Source of the DNA: CAVYWD01 sp963772225
GTDB taxonomy: Bacteria; Myxococcota; Myxococcia; Myxococcales; UBA5297
DNA length: 64,000 nucleotides
Direction: 5' to 3'
NCBI GenBank assembly: GCA_963772225.1
Contig: CAVYWD010000001.1
Span: forward strand, 434,001 to 498,000
The translations under genes were made by a program, and so were the position numbers. This document shows positions 54,208 through 63,749 of the stretch, one piece after another. Position 1 is the first letter of the stretch; each line of letters starts with the position of its first letter. The notes beneath the pieces are model-generated. The model saw only the letters and a list, made by a program, of their open reading frames with translations. It had not been told where the DNA came from and made no database searches.

Positions 54208-54327
54208 AACTGCGCTTGCCCGCCCGGGGCGAGCGGAGAATCGTTTTGATCTGTATTTCAAATGGAACGGTTGAAGGCTCGAACATCCGCGGCACACATT
54301 GAATCGCACAAGACCGGGGGAATTGCC

Positions 54328-56046
54328 ATGCGCGCAGAGAGCTCGACCGAGGCCTTTCGCAGGGCCCGAAACTTCCTCCAGCAGCACCGCGAGGACTACG
54401 ACACCGCCTACCGCGAGTTCCAGTGGCCCACGCTCGACCGCTTCAACTGGGCCATCGACTGGTTCGACGTCATCGCCCAAGGCAACCGGCGCCCCGCGCT
54501 TCACCTCGTCGAGGACGACGGCGCCGAGGTGAAGCTGGGCTACGACGAGCTCGCCGAGCGCTCGAGCCGCGTCGCCCGGTTCTTCCAGCGCCTGGGCGTC
54601 GAACGCGGCGACCGGCTGCTGATGATGCTGCCCAACTCCGTGCCGATTTGGGAGGTGATGCTTGCCTCCATGAAGGTGGGCGCGGTGATCATCCCGGCCA
54701 CCTCGCTCCTGACGCCGGAGGACCTGCGCGACCGGCTCGCCCGCGGCAAGGTGCGCCACGTGGTGACCGACGCCGCCGGCTCCGAGAAGATGCGCGGCCT
54801 CGCCGGCGACTACACCCGCATCGCCGTGGGCGAGAAGGTCCCGGGCTGGGTCCCGTACGAGGACGCCTTCGGCGAGCCCAGCGCCTTCCAGCCCAAGGGA
54901 GAGACGCGAGCCGACGACCCGGTGCTGCTCTACTTCACCTCGGGCACCACGGCGAAGCCGAAGCTCGTCCTGCACACGCACACCAGCTATCCGGTGGGCC
55001 ACCTTTCCACCATGTACTGGATCGGCGTGCGCGAGGGCGACGTCCACATGAACGTCAGCTCGCCGGGGTGGGCCAAGCACGCCTGGTCTTGCTTCTTTGC
55101 CCCGTTCAACGCCGGCGCCACGGTCTTCGTGCACAACTACGCGCGCTTCAACGCCCGCCGCACGCTGGAGGTGCTGGCGCGCCACGAGGTGACGACGCTC
55201 TGCGCCCCACCCACCGTCTGGCGGTTCCTCATCCTCGAGGACCTGGCGCGCCACCCGGTGAAGCTGCGCGAGGCGCTCAGCGCCGGCGAGCCCTTGAACC
55301 CCGAGGTCATCGAGCGCGTCCAAAAGGCTTGGGGCATCACCATCCGCGACGGCTACGGCCAGACCGAGACGACCTGCCAGATCGGCAATTCGCCCGGCCA
55401 GCGCATGAAGCCCGGCTCCATGGGGCGGCCGATGCCAGGCTACCGAATCTCGCTCCTCGGCGCCGGCGGGCAAGAAGCGACCGAGGGTGAGATAGCCCTT
55501 CCGCTCTCCCCAAAGGCGGTCGGGCTCATGGCGGGCTACCAAGACGACCCGTCGCTGCATGCCTACGCCACCCGCGGCGGCTACTACCGGACCGGCGACG
55601 TCGCCTCGATCGACGCCGACGGCTACATCACCTACGTTGGTAGGGCCGACGACGTCTTCAAGAGCTCCGACTACCGCATCAGCCCCTTCGAGCTGGAGAG
55701 CGCGCTCATCGAGCACGACTCGGTTGCGGAGGCCGCGGTGATCCCCAGCCCCGACCCGGTCCGCGGCGTGGTGCCCAAGGCATTCCTCATCCTCAAGCCG
55801 GGCGCCGAGCCAGGCCGCGCCCTTGCCCTGGACATCTTCCGCTTCGCCCGCCACCGCCTCGCGCCCTACCAGCGGGTGCGCCGCATCCAGTTCTCGGACC
55901 TGCCCAAGACCATCTCCGGCAAGATCCGCCGCGTCGAGCTCCGGCGCGCGGAGGCCGAGCGACCCTCCTCGCCCCCGCGAGGCGCGCTCGAGTTCTGGGA
56001 AGAGGATTTCCCGGAGCTCAAGGAGGCTGCCGCTGGCACCCGGTAG
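54328..56046 (+). CDS. AMP-dependent medium-chain acyl-CoA synthetase
   Basis: Activates a carboxylic acid to its CoA thioester through an acyl-adenylate. The 572-residue protein has all ANL-family core motifs: the P-loop YFTSGTTAKPK, the acyl-site GWAKHAWSCFF block, the GYGQTET adenylate motif, the YRTGDVASIDADGY hinge region and the C-terminal SGKIRR lysine. Similarity is greatest to AcsA/medium-chain enzymes. ATG 54328 was chosen for its GGGGGAA site; an in-frame ATG at 54262 adds 22 unlikely residues. The next gene, a sensor kinase, overlaps its end. Substrate chain length is not determined. Confidence 0.93.
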   Translation: MRAESSTEAFRRARNFLQQHREDYDTAYREFQWPTLDRFNWAIDWFDVIAQGNRRPALHLVEDDGAEVKLGYDELAERSSRVARFFQRLGVERGDRLLMMLPNSVPIWEVMLASMKVGAVIIPATSLLTPEDLRDRLARGKVRHVVTDAAGSEKMRGLAGDYTRIAVGEKVPGWVPYEDAFGEPSAFQPKGETRADDPVLLYFTSGTTAKPKLVLHTHTSYPVGHLSTMYWIGVREGDVHMNVSSPGWAKHAWSCFFAPFNAGATVFVHNYARFNARRTLEVLARHEVTTLCAPPTVWRFLILEDLARHPVKLREALSAGEPLNPEVIERVQKAWGITIRDGYGQTETTCQIGNSPGQRMKPGSMGRPMPGYRISLLGAGGQEATEGEIALPLSPKAVGLMAGYQDDPSLHAYATRGGYYRTGDVASIDADGYITYVGRADDVFKSSDYRISPFELESALIEHDSVAEAAVIPSPDPVRGVVPKAFLILKPGAEPGRALALDIFRFARHRLAPYQRVRRIQFSDLPKTISGKIRRVELRRAEAERPSSPPRGALEFWEEDFPELKEAAAGTR

Positions 56047-57859
56047 ACGCCCCAACCCCGCTCGCGCTCCCAAGCACTCCACTTCTCGCCGCTCGCCCGC
56101 ACGGCCGCCGAGCGACGCCGAGCCTCCGCCGAGCGCCGACGGCGATGCCGTCTGGCTGCTGCGCGTCTGCTCCGGCCCCCCGGGCGAGGAGGAGCTCGCG
56201 TTCGTCGACGCCAACGCGGCGGGCCAGCGCGCCGCGGGTCAGCCGCGCGCCAAGCTGCTGGGAAAACCGCTCGCGAAGGTCTTGGCCCCGCGCCTCTGCT
56301 CCGAGGTCCAGAGTGCGGCCCGCCGGGCCCTGCGCCACCGCGAGCCGGTGCGCGAGCAGATCTTCCGCAGCGACCGCCCCGGCGCGGCGCGATGGCTCGA
56401 GCGCGAGCACGTCCCCCTGGGCGAGCACCTCCTCGTCACCCTGAGCGACGTCACCGAGCGCAACCGCGCCGAGGCCGAGGCCGCGCTCATTGCGCTGGCG
56501 CTCCGCACCATCGCCGAAGGCCTCTGCCTCGTCCGCGCCGACGACGAGGCCATCGCCTGGGTCAGCCCGCGCTTCGAGGCCATGTTCGGCTACCGCCCCG
56601 GCGAGCTGAAGGGGCACGCCTTTCACGAGCTGTTCGAAGGCAGCGCCCCGGAGGCAAACGCCGCAACGCGAAGCCTCCTCGAATCCCTCGCCGCGGCCGA
56701 CGAAATCCCATACGAGGCGCGCAGCGTCCGCAAGGACGGCGCTCCGTTTTGGGCGCGCGGGCAGCTCCTTCGGGTCTACCACCCCGAGCTTGGCGCCGCG
56801 TTCCTCGCCGTGCACCGCGACGTCACCGCCGAGAGGGCGAAAGAGGGCGCGTTGCGCGAGGCGCAGGAGCGCTTCCGCCTCGTCGTCGACAGCCTGCGCG
56901 ACTGCGCCATCTACGACGTGTCTCCCGACGGCCGCATCGCGAGCTGGAACCGGGGCGCCGAGCAGCTCTTCGGCTACGGCCGCGACGAGATAGTGGGGCG
57001 CGAGGCGGCCGCGCTCGTCCCCGAGGACCAGCGGACCGACGACGCGCGCCTGCTCGCGAAGCTGGCGGCGGGCGAGTCGATTTGCGTGCACGAGTGCCTG
57101 CGCCTGTGCAAGAACGGCGAGCGGGTGGAGGTGGAGCTCTCTTTGTCGCGGGTCCGAGACGAAGGCGGCCGCGACTACGGCGTGGCGGTGGTGGCGCGCG
57201 ACATCGCCGAGCGCAAGCGCGCCGAGCGCGCCACCCTGGCCACGCTGCGCGACCGCGAGCTGATGCTCAAGGAGATCCACCACCGGGTGAAGAACAACCT
57301 GCAGGTCGTCTCCAGCCTCCTCAGCCTGCAGGCGCGAAAGTCGCGCGACCCCGAGGCGCTCCAGATGTTCCGCGAGAGCCAGTCTCGGGTCCGCTCCATC
57401 GCCCTGTTCCACGAGAAGCTCTACCGCTCGCGCGACTTGGGCTCGGTCGACGCGCGCGAGTATTTGCGGGACCTGGTCGAGGAGCTCGCGCGCACCTTCG
57501 ACGTCGAGGGTCGGGTCGAGCACCGCGTCGAGGCGGAGGCGCTCACCCTGGGCGTCGACGTTGCGGTGCCGCTGGGCCTCGCCGTCAACGAACTCGTCTC
57601 CAATAGCCTGAAGCACGCCTTCGGCGGGCGGGCGGCAGGGCGAATCGAAGTTCTGCTGCGCCGCTCCGGAGAGCGCGCGGCGCTCGTGGTGCAGGACGAC
57701 GGAGCCGGCCTGCCCCAGGGCTTCGATTTCGCGCACAGCCCCTCGCTGGGCTTGCAGCTCGTGCGAAGCCTCGCCGAGCAGCTGGGCGGGACCCTCAGCT
57801 ATGCCTCCTGCGCCGGAGCCCGCTTCGAGCTCGTCTTCCCCTTGAGCTCGAACTTGTGA
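56033..57859 (+). CDS. Multi-PAS sensor histidine kinase, HWE/HisKA_2 type
   Basis: Soluble sensor kinase of about 608 residues. It has three PAS-like domains (about 25-135, 140-270 and 285-395; the second with WVSPRFEAMFGY, the third with SWNRGAEQLFGYG), then a HisKA_2 block with phospho-acceptor His in LKEIHHRVKNNLQV, and a HATPase domain with NELVSNSLKHAF and DDGAGLP. The start is uncertain: no ATG or GTG fits upstream of the first PAS domain, but a CTG at 56033 lies 6 nt after AAGGAGG, overlapping the acyl-CoA synthetase stop by 14 nt. An ATG at 55823 would overlap the preceding gene deeply. No response regulator is fused. Confidence 0.85.
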   Translation: MAPGRRPNPARAPKHSTSRRSPARPPSDAEPPPSADGDAVWLLRVCSGPPGEEELAFVDANAAGQRAAGQPRAKLLGKPLAKVLAPRLCSEVQSAARRALRHREPVREQIFRSDRPGAARWLEREHVPLGEHLLVTLSDVTERNRAEAEAALIALALRTIAEGLCLVRADDEAIAWVSPRFEAMFGYRPGELKGHAFHELFEGSAPEANAATRSLLESLAAADEIPYEARSVRKDGAPFWARGQLLRVYHPELGAAFLAVHRDVTAERAKEGALREAQERFRLVVDSLRDCAIYDVSPDGRIASWNRGAEQLFGYGRDEIVGREAAALVPEDQRTDDARLLAKLAAGESICVHECLRLCKNGERVEVELSLSRVRDEGGRDYGVAVVARDIAERKRAERATLATLRDRELMLKEIHHRVKNNLQVVSSLLSLQARKSRDPEALQMFRESQSRVRSIALFHEKLYRSRDLGSVDAREYLRDLVEELARTFDVEGRVEHRVEAEALTLGVDVAVPLGLAVNELVSNSLKHAFGGRAAGRIEVLLRRSGERAALVVQDDGAGLPQGFDFAHSPSLGLQLVRSLAEQLGGTLSYASCAGARFELVFPLSSNL

Positions 57860-57873
57860 CGAATGTGCCCTCT

Positions 57874-57899
57874 CCCCCTCCCCGCAAGCGGGGAGGGGG
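57874..57899. repeat. Perfect 12-bp palindromic hairpin after the sensor kinase gene
   Basis: CCCCCTCCCCGC pairs exactly with GCGGGGAGGGGG around an AA loop, within a longer C-rich/G-rich element (about 57866-57909). It closely resembles the element at 5962-6014. It lies 15 bp after the kinase stop, has no T-run, and may be a REP-like element or a weak terminator. Confidence 0.7.
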
Positions 57900-58008
57900 C
57901 TGGGGGGTGAGGAACCCAAGCGCCAACAGGCGCCGACTTCGTCACGGGCTCGAGCCCGTCGCCCTGTCGTCCCCTCTTTTCCGCACCGACTGCGGCGAGG
58001 ACCAGGAA

Positions 58009-58539
58009 ATGGCCGGACCTACGGCGTCGCTTCTCCTGCCCGCACTATCATCCGAAGAAAGGCGGACCAGAATCCGTCGCGAGGTCGAACGGAATGCCAA
58101 CCTTCTCGACGGAGACGATTTCTGGGTCGAAGGCCGACCCTTTATTTTGTCCTTCGGCGAAGAATATGAAGGCGAGCTGAACGACATTATCGAGGCGGGG
58201 CTTCCTTCCGTCCTTGGCTGGCGACCTCAGGACCTCCTCCGACTCGCTGCCATGTGCAATGACCCCGTCGACCATAGGATTTTGGCGCAGCTTCTCCTCC
58301 GGCTTGCTCAAATTCTTGGAGGGGTCATCGATTTTGGCGGTTCCGTCCTGCCAGAGCCCTCGCTGGACGGCCCAACTCCGTCGCTCCCCGCCAGGGTGGA
58401 GGCGCCCGCGGGCCTCGCCGGCGTCGTGTTCGCCACGTCTTACGCCATCGAAGCCGGCCGCTACGGGACGTGCCAATACGGAGACCCTGCCTTCTTGGAG
58501 GCATGGCTTCAGCATTCGACGTTTCGAATGGTGAAGTAG
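58009..58539 (+). CDS. Small protein, possibly of the DUF6368 family
   Basis: A 176-residue soluble protein. The C-terminal part (GVVFATSYAIEAGRYGTCQY and AFLEAWLQHSTFRMVK) resembles the ending of DUF6368-type proteins, which I associate only loosely with standalone immunity-like genes. The middle is amphipathic helical (LRLAAMCNDPVDHRILAQLL) with an IGG-rich turn. ATG 58009 follows AGGA; the frame is open back into the palindrome at 57866. The neighbourhood has no toxin or secretion gene, so function is unknown. Confidence 0.6.
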   Translation: MAGPTASLLLPALSSEERRTRIRREVERNANLLDGDDFWVEGRPFILSFGEEYEGELNDIIEAGLPSVLGWRPQDLLRLAAMCNDPVDHRILAQLLLRLAQILGGVIDFGGSVLPEPSLDGPTPSLPARVEAPAGLAGVVFATSYAIEAGRYGTCQYGDPAFLEAWLQHSTFRMVK

Positions 58540-58862
58540 AGGGTTCCCCTGTCGGGCCGGCAGCGGTCCTCCGGATACGGCGATCGCCGCCGCGCGAAGC
58601 CGGCTCTTCTGGAGCATCGGGCGCGCCAGGTCACCTCCTCGGCGCAAGCGCGACCGTGCCGAGCTCCCGCCAGAGGGCTCTCAGCGGCCTCCCTTGGCCC
58701 CTTGCGAATCGAACCCCTTCGAAGAAACCGGCGCGGTATCATCCGCGGGGGCGTGCCGCGCCCCGCGTCGCATGGGTGCCCCTCGGCGGAGAGCGCCCAC
58801 GGTGCTCGCTCGGCGCAAACGCTCTCCGCGCGATCACGCCGAGGCTTGTCCGGAGCGACCCT
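58540..58862. other. Intergenic region upstream of the REC-PAS-kinase gene
   Basis: 323 bp with no supportable gene. Open frames here are short and Arg/Pro-rich. No promoter, terminator or repeat stood out. Confidence 0.4.
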
Positions 58863-60764
58863 ATGGCCACTCTGCTCATCGTCGAAGACGAGGCGATCGT
58901 CGCTCAGGACCTCGAGCAGGCATTGACGGCGATGGGCCACAAGGTCGTGGGGCGCGCGGCCACCGGTCCCGAGGCCATCGAGCGGGCTTGGGCGACGCGG
59001 CCCGAGCTCCTGCTCATGGATGTGCGCCTCAAAGGCGAAATGGACGGCATCACGGCGTCTGCGCGGCTGCGCGAGAAGCTGCCAGTGCCGATCATCTTCC
59101 TGACCGCGTTCGCAGACGAGAAGACTCTGGCGCGGGCCAAGGAGGTCGAGCCGTACGGCTACCTGGTGAAGCCCTACAGCGACCGCGAGCTGCGAGGCGC
59201 CATCGAGATCGCGCTCTACAAAAGCGCCATGGAGGAGCGCCAGCGCCAGAGCGCGCGCTGGAGCGCGACCGCGCTGCGCAGCCTGTCCGACGCGGTCATC
59301 GCCGTGGATGTCTCGGGGCGTATCAAGCTCCTGAACCGCGCCGCCGAGGAGATGACCGGCTGGGCCCAGCCCGATGCGCTCGGGCAGCCGCTCGAAACCG
59401 TGATGAAAGTGCAGGACGCACGCGGAACGCCGGCCGGCTCGCGGCCGGTCGACCGGGCGCTCGGCGAGAACCTGGTGGCGAGCGCTATCCGCCCTGCCTT
59501 GCTCGAGCGCCGAAACGGAGGCGTCACCCGCATCGACGAGTGCGCGGCGCCCATCCGGGACGACGCCGGGGAACAGCTCGGGGCGGTGGTCGTTTTCCGG
59601 GACGCGGCCGAGCGCGGGCGGCTCGAGGAGCAGCTCGCCATCTCCAACCGCCTGTCGGTGATGGACACGCTCACGGCGGGGCTCGCCCACGAGATCAACA
59701 ACCCGCTCTCGTGCATCACCTCGAACCTGGCTTTCGCGCTGGAGGAGCTGGCGGAGGTGCTGCCGGGACTCGCCCAGGCGCCGGGCGCGGACCGGCTCGA
59801 GGAGACCTCGCGCGCGCTGGCCGATGCGCGAGCGGCGGCGGACCGGGTCGCGCAGGTGGTGCGCGACCTGAAGACCATGGTGCGCCCTTCGCAGCGCGAC
59901 TACGCGACCCTGGAGCTCGCCCCGGTGGTGACGGCGGCGGTGAGGTTGTGCGAGAGCGAGGTGAAGAGCCGCGCCCAGCTCAAGGTGAGCCTCCAGCCGG
60001 TGCCACCGGTGCGCGGAAGCCCGGGGCAGCTGAGGCAAGTGGTGGCGCAGCTGCTGATGAACGCGGCGCAGGCCATCCCTGAGGGAGCCAAGGAGACCAA
60101 CGGGATCGAGGTGGCGCTCTTCGCCGATCCGCCGAGCGACGCGGTCATCGAGGTCCGAGACTCTGGCTGCGGCATTCCGCCCGAGGTGATGGTCCGGATC
60201 TTCGACCCATTCTTCACGACCAAGCCGCTCAGCTTCGGCGCGGGCCTGGGGCTCTCGCTGTGCCATGCCATCGTGACCTCGCACGGCGGAGACCTCTCGG
60301 TGACGAGCCGGCCTGGCGAGGGCAGCATCTTCCGCGTGCGCCTTCCGCCCGCCGAGCCGCGGCCGCCGCCGCCCGAGGCCGAGCCGAGGCGGGGCGTTCA
60401 GGCGAGCCGCGTGCTCCTCCTGGACGACGAGCCGATGGTCGGCGACGCCATCCGGCGCATCCTGGAGGCCGACCGCCACGAAGTGGTCGCCGTGGCGCGC
60501 GCCGAAGACGCGCTCGAGCGGCTCTCGGTCGACCCGGGGTTTGCCGCGGTGATCTGCGACTTGACGGATTCGCAGGAGAACGCGATGGGCTTCCTCGAGG
60601 CGCTGGCGCGCGCAGCGCCCCGGATGGCGCGGCGGATGCTCCTCATCGGCGCGGGGCCGTTGACCGAAGCCACCAAGCTCGCGCTGGAACGCGGCGCGCA
60701 GCTCTTGGAGAAGCCGTTCGGCCCGGATTCGCTGCGGCAGGCGCTGCGGCGCTGCCTGGAGTGA
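58863..60764 (+). CDS. Hybrid kinase: receiver, PAS, HisKA, HATPase, receiver
   Basis: Signalling protein of 633 residues, cytoplasmic by composition. Order: N-terminal REC (about 1-120) with VEDE pocket, phospho-acceptor Asp in LLLMDVRL and Lys in LVKPY; PAS (about 135-250); HisKA with phospho-acceptor His in GLAHEINNPL; HATPase with DSGCGIPP and GAGLGLSLCHA; C-terminal REC (about 505-630) with LDDEP and the Asp in VICDLTD. In the last REC the switch Thr/Ser position appears as Gly (LIGAG), so its output may differ. ATG 58863 is the start. It has no fused effector, so an external partner is expected. Confidence 0.9.
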   Translation: MATLLIVEDEAIVAQDLEQALTAMGHKVVGRAATGPEAIERAWATRPELLLMDVRLKGEMDGITASARLREKLPVPIIFLTAFADEKTLARAKEVEPYGYLVKPYSDRELRGAIEIALYKSAMEERQRQSARWSATALRSLSDAVIAVDVSGRIKLLNRAAEEMTGWAQPDALGQPLETVMKVQDARGTPAGSRPVDRALGENLVASAIRPALLERRNGGVTRIDECAAPIRDDAGEQLGAVVVFRDAAERGRLEEQLAISNRLSVMDTLTAGLAHEINNPLSCITSNLAFALEELAEVLPGLAQAPGADRLEETSRALADARAAADRVAQVVRDLKTMVRPSQRDYATLELAPVVTAAVRLCESEVKSRAQLKVSLQPVPPVRGSPGQLRQVVAQLLMNAAQAIPEGAKETNGIEVALFADPPSDAVIEVRDSGCGIPPEVMVRIFDPFFTTKPLSFGAGLGLSLCHAIVTSHGGDLSVTSRPGEGSIFRVRLPPAEPRPPPPEAEPRRGVQASRVLLLDDEPMVGDAIRRILEADRHEVVAVARAEDALERLSVDPGFAAVICDLTDSQENAMGFLEALARAAPRMARRMLLIGAGPLTEATKLALERGAQLLEKPFGPDSLRQALRRCLE

Positions 60765-60952
60765 CCGGCATCGTTCGGGGTGCGCGCATCAGGGCGCGCC
60801 CCGATGGGCCAGCTCACGCCACGAGCAAAGGGCCAGCCTGCCAAGAGCGATGAGTTGGCTGCGAAGAGGCCAATTGCCACTCTGAACGAGCGGAAGCCGC
60901 AGCGCTCGGCCCGCGGTCGCTCGCGTTCAGGGCGAGCCGAGGGCCGGCAGGA

Positions 60953-61960
60953 GTGCAGGATTCACCGTTCCTTGGCCCTTCCCTCGTGTGCGCCCTCGTG
61001 AATCGATGTGAAATCGAGCTGCACGGCCAGAGGTATTGCTTCCGAACGGCAGGCAAGGGTCCGCCCGTCGTGCTCCTCCACGGGATGGCGGCCAGCTCGG
61101 CGACCTGGGAAAAGGTGATCCCTCGACTGTGCGAGTCGAACGCCGTCTTCGCGCCGGATCTCTTGGGGCACGGGGAATCTGCCAAGCCCCCGGGCGACTA
61201 CTCCCTCGGCGCCTACGCGAATCTGCTCCGCGATCTTCTCGAAACCCAAGGCGTGCATCGGAGCACCCTCGTAGGGCACTCGCTCGGCGGCGGGGTGGCC
61301 ATGCAGTTCGCCTATCAATTCCCGGAGCGCTGCGAGCGCCTCGTGCTGGTCGCGACCGGCGGGATTGGCCCCGACGTGCACCCGATTCTGCGCGCCGCCG
61401 CCCTGCCAGGCGCCGAGCTGGTGTTGCCCTGGCTCAGCGCCGCGGCGGCCTGCGGGATCAGCGCGCTGGTCAAGGCGACCGGCCGGCTCGGCTTCCGGTC
61501 GAGCCCGGACCTGGACGAGACGTGGCGAAGCTTCGTCTCCCTAGGCGATCCGGAGTCTCGCCGAGCCTTCCTTCACACAGTGAGGGGGATCATCGATCTC
61601 AAAGGCCAGCAAGTGATCGCCATCGATAGGCTCTACCTGACGGCCGGCATCCCCACGCTCATCGTCTGGGGAGAGCGCGATCCTCTCATCCCCGTGCGCC
61701 ACGCGCACCTCGCCCACAGGGCCATCGCGCAGAGCCAGCTGGAGATCTTCTCCAGCTCGGGGCACTTCCCGTTTCTCGACGATCCGGATCGCTTTTGCAC
61801 GGCGCTGCTGAGTTTCCTTCGGACGACGACGCCTTCGCCCGTGGATCCGAGCCTCTTGCGCAGCAGGCTGCGGTCCGGCCCGCCTCCCCAGGTCGATGCC
61901 GCCGACCTCCCGAGCGCCAGCGGCGAATGGACCCAGGGAGCCGCTTCCCAGAAGGACTGA
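60953..61960 (+). CDS. Alpha/beta-hydrolase fold enzyme
   Basis: Hydrolase of 335 residues. The catalytic triad is complete: Ser in the nucleophile elbow GHSLGGG, Asp in WGERDPL, and His in SSSGHFPFL. The oxyanion loop LLHGMAASSATW is clear. Closest in style to small epoxide/ester hydrolases that act on lipid or polyketide esters. The start is a GTG at 60953 without a strong ribosome site; a GTG 15 codons later is possible. It converges on the fatty-acid ligase with only 4 bp between the stop codons, but the two are on opposite strands, so a functional link is only suggested. The last 35 residues are Pro/Ser-rich. Confidence 0.85.
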   Translation: MQDSPFLGPSLVCALVNRCEIELHGQRYCFRTAGKGPPVVLLHGMAASSATWEKVIPRLCESNAVFAPDLLGHGESAKPPGDYSLGAYANLLRDLLETQGVHRSTLVGHSLGGGVAMQFAYQFPERCERLVLVATGGIGPDVHPILRAAALPGAELVLPWLSAAAACGISALVKATGRLGFRSSPDLDETWRSFVSLGDPESRRAFLHTVRGIIDLKGQQVIAIDRLYLTAGIPTLIVWGERDPLIPVRHAHLAHRAIAQSQLEIFSSSGHFPFLDDPDRFCTALLSFLRTTTPSPVDPSLLRSRLRSGPPPQVDAADLPSASGEWTQGAASQKD

Positions 61961-61964
61961 TGAC

Positions 61965-63749
61965 CTACTGCGCGCCGTAGAGCCGCTCCACCTCAGGCGC
62001 CACGTGGCGCAGGAAGGCGTCGCGGCGGAGCTTCAGGGTTGGAGTGAGGAGAGCCGGATAGTCGGCCGGGCCGCCCGGGACCAGCAGCGCGCGTTTCGGC
62101 TTCTCGTACTCCGCGAAGCCGCCGAGTCGGTCGCGAGCCACCCCCAAGAGCTCCACCGCGGGGTCTCGCCCGGCCGCGCGCAGCCGCTCCACTTCACGCG
62201 CCGGGACGAAGAGCGCCGCCGCCACGAACGGCCGCCCATCCCCGAGCAGCACGGCGCCGGCGAACGGCTCGGCGGAGGCGATGGCCTCCTCGACCGGCTC
62301 GGGCGAGAGCTTCTTGCCAGTCGAGAGCACGAGCAGACATTTCTTGCGCCCAACCACCTCGAGCGTTCCGTCGGGCGCTAGGCGGGCCAGGTCGCCCGTG
62401 CGGAAGAAGCCGTCCTCGGCGTAAGCCTCGATTCCGTCCTCCGGGTCGAGGTAGCCGGTCATGAGCGTGCCGCCGCGCACGCACAGCTCGCCGTCCGCCG
62501 CGATGCGCAGCTCCAGGTCGGACGAGAGATACCCCGCAGAGCCGACCCGGCGGTGGCCCGCGAAGAGGTTGGAGGAGATGAGCCCCGCGGTTTCGCTCAT
62601 CCCGTAGAGCTCGACGAAGGGCATCCCCAGCGACTCGAAGAACGCGGCCAACCCCGGCGGAGTCGCCGCGCCGCCAGAGAAGATGCCTCGCACCTGCCCG
62701 CCCAACCGCGCCCGGAGCGGGCGGCCGACAAGCAGGCGCGCGGCAGTCGCCAGGAGGCGGTCGCCAGGCCCGGAGGTCCCCCGCTGACGCAGCCGCTCCG
62801 CCGCGGCCAGGCTCGCCCGGATGAGCGCGCGCACCGGTGCGGGGCTCGAGGCGATGCGCGCCTGCACCTCCTGGCGGAACCGCTCGTAAACGAGCGGCAC
62901 CGAGAACAGGTAGGTGGGCCCCAGCGCGAGCCCGCGGGGGATGTCCTCGCGGCGCGAGACCATGATGAGTCGGTGGCCCTGAGCCAGGGCGAGCATGAAC
63001 TGATCGTGGCCGGCGACGTGGCCGAAGGGAAGGAAGTGGAGCCCCTCGTCGCCCTGCGTGCAGCCCGTCGACCCCCATCCGCCCTCGATGGCGCGCATCA
63101 TCGCGCGCTGGGGGAGGCGCACGCCCTTGGCGCGGCCGGTGGTGCCGCTCGTGAATAGGAGCAGGAAGGGATCCTCGCCGTCGCCCTCGGCGGCGAGCGC
63201 GTCCAGCTCGGCGGGGGCGACCTCGGGGGCGAGGGGGCTCTCCAGCGCCTCGGCCACGGTCGCGGCTCGGACGCCCGGGGGCAGCGCCGCCGGCGGGACC
63301 CGCTCGCGCGAGAGCACGGCCGTGAGGCCGGCTGAGGCGAGCAAACCGGGATCCAGCTTCTGCCATGCCTCGGCCGAGGAGACAAAGGCGACCCGAGGCC
63401 GGACGCGCAGCGCCAACGCCCGCGCCTGGTCGGCGCTCAAGTGCGCGAAGAGCGCGGCAGGCTCGGCGCGGAGCGCCTGGGCCGCCAGCGAGACCGCCTG
63501 CCACTCGGGGCCGTTATCGGCGAAGAGGGCGACGCGGTCCCCCGGCTTAACGCCGGCGGTCCGAAGAAAGAGCACCGCCCTCCGCACCCACTGCTCGAAC
63601 GCGCCAAAGGTGACGATCCGAGGTGGCGCGTCCGGCTTGCGGGGATCGATCACGCGCAGGAAGGTCGCATTCGGGTCGCGGCGCGCGGAGGCGATGAGAA
63701 CCTGCGGAAACGTGGCTCGCCCTGTGCGGAGCGTCCCTGGGATACCCAT
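61965..63749 (-). CDS. Long-chain fatty-acid-CoA ligase-like AMP-binding enzyme
   Basis: Adenylate-forming enzyme of 594 residues. Core motifs: LLFTSGTTGRAKGV P-loop, YLFSVPLVYER, LYGMSETAG, GFFRTGDLARLAPDG and the C-terminal GRKKCLLVLSTGKKLSP segment found in long-chain (FadD15-type) ligases, with the Lys-containing end (LTPTLKLRR). ATG 63749 has a GAGGA site 4 nt upstream; the frame runs to 63845 with an unlikely leader. This is a second acyl-activating enzyme besides the one at 54328, in a different subfamily. Upstream (63750-64000) I see no gene. Confidence 0.92.
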   Translation of the reverse strand: MGIPGTLRTGRATFPQVLIASARRDPNATFLRVIDPRKPDAPPRIVTFGAFEQWVRRAVLFLRTAGVKPGDRVALFADNGPEWQAVSLAAQALRAEPAALFAHLSADQARALALRVRPRVAFVSSAEAWQKLDPGLLASAGLTAVLSRERVPPAALPPGVRAATVAEALESPLAPEVAPAELDALAAEGDGEDPFLLLFTSGTTGRAKGVRLPQRAMMRAIEGGWGSTGCTQGDEGLHFLPFGHVAGHDQFMLALAQGHRLIMVSRREDIPRGLALGPTYLFSVPLVYERFRQEVQARIASSPAPVRALIRASLAAAERLRQRGTSGPGDRLLATAARLLVGRPLRARLGGQVRGIFSGGAATPPGLAAFFESLGMPFVELYGMSETAGLISSNLFAGHRRVGSAGYLSSDLELRIAADGELCVRGGTLMTGYLDPEDGIEAYAEDGFFRTGDLARLAPDGTLEVVGRKKCLLVLSTGKKLSPEPVEEAIASAEPFAGAVLLGDGRPFVAAALFVPAREVERLRAAGRDPAVELLGVARDRLGGFAEYEKPKRALLVPGGPADYPALLTPTLKLRRDAFLRHVAPEVERLYGAQ

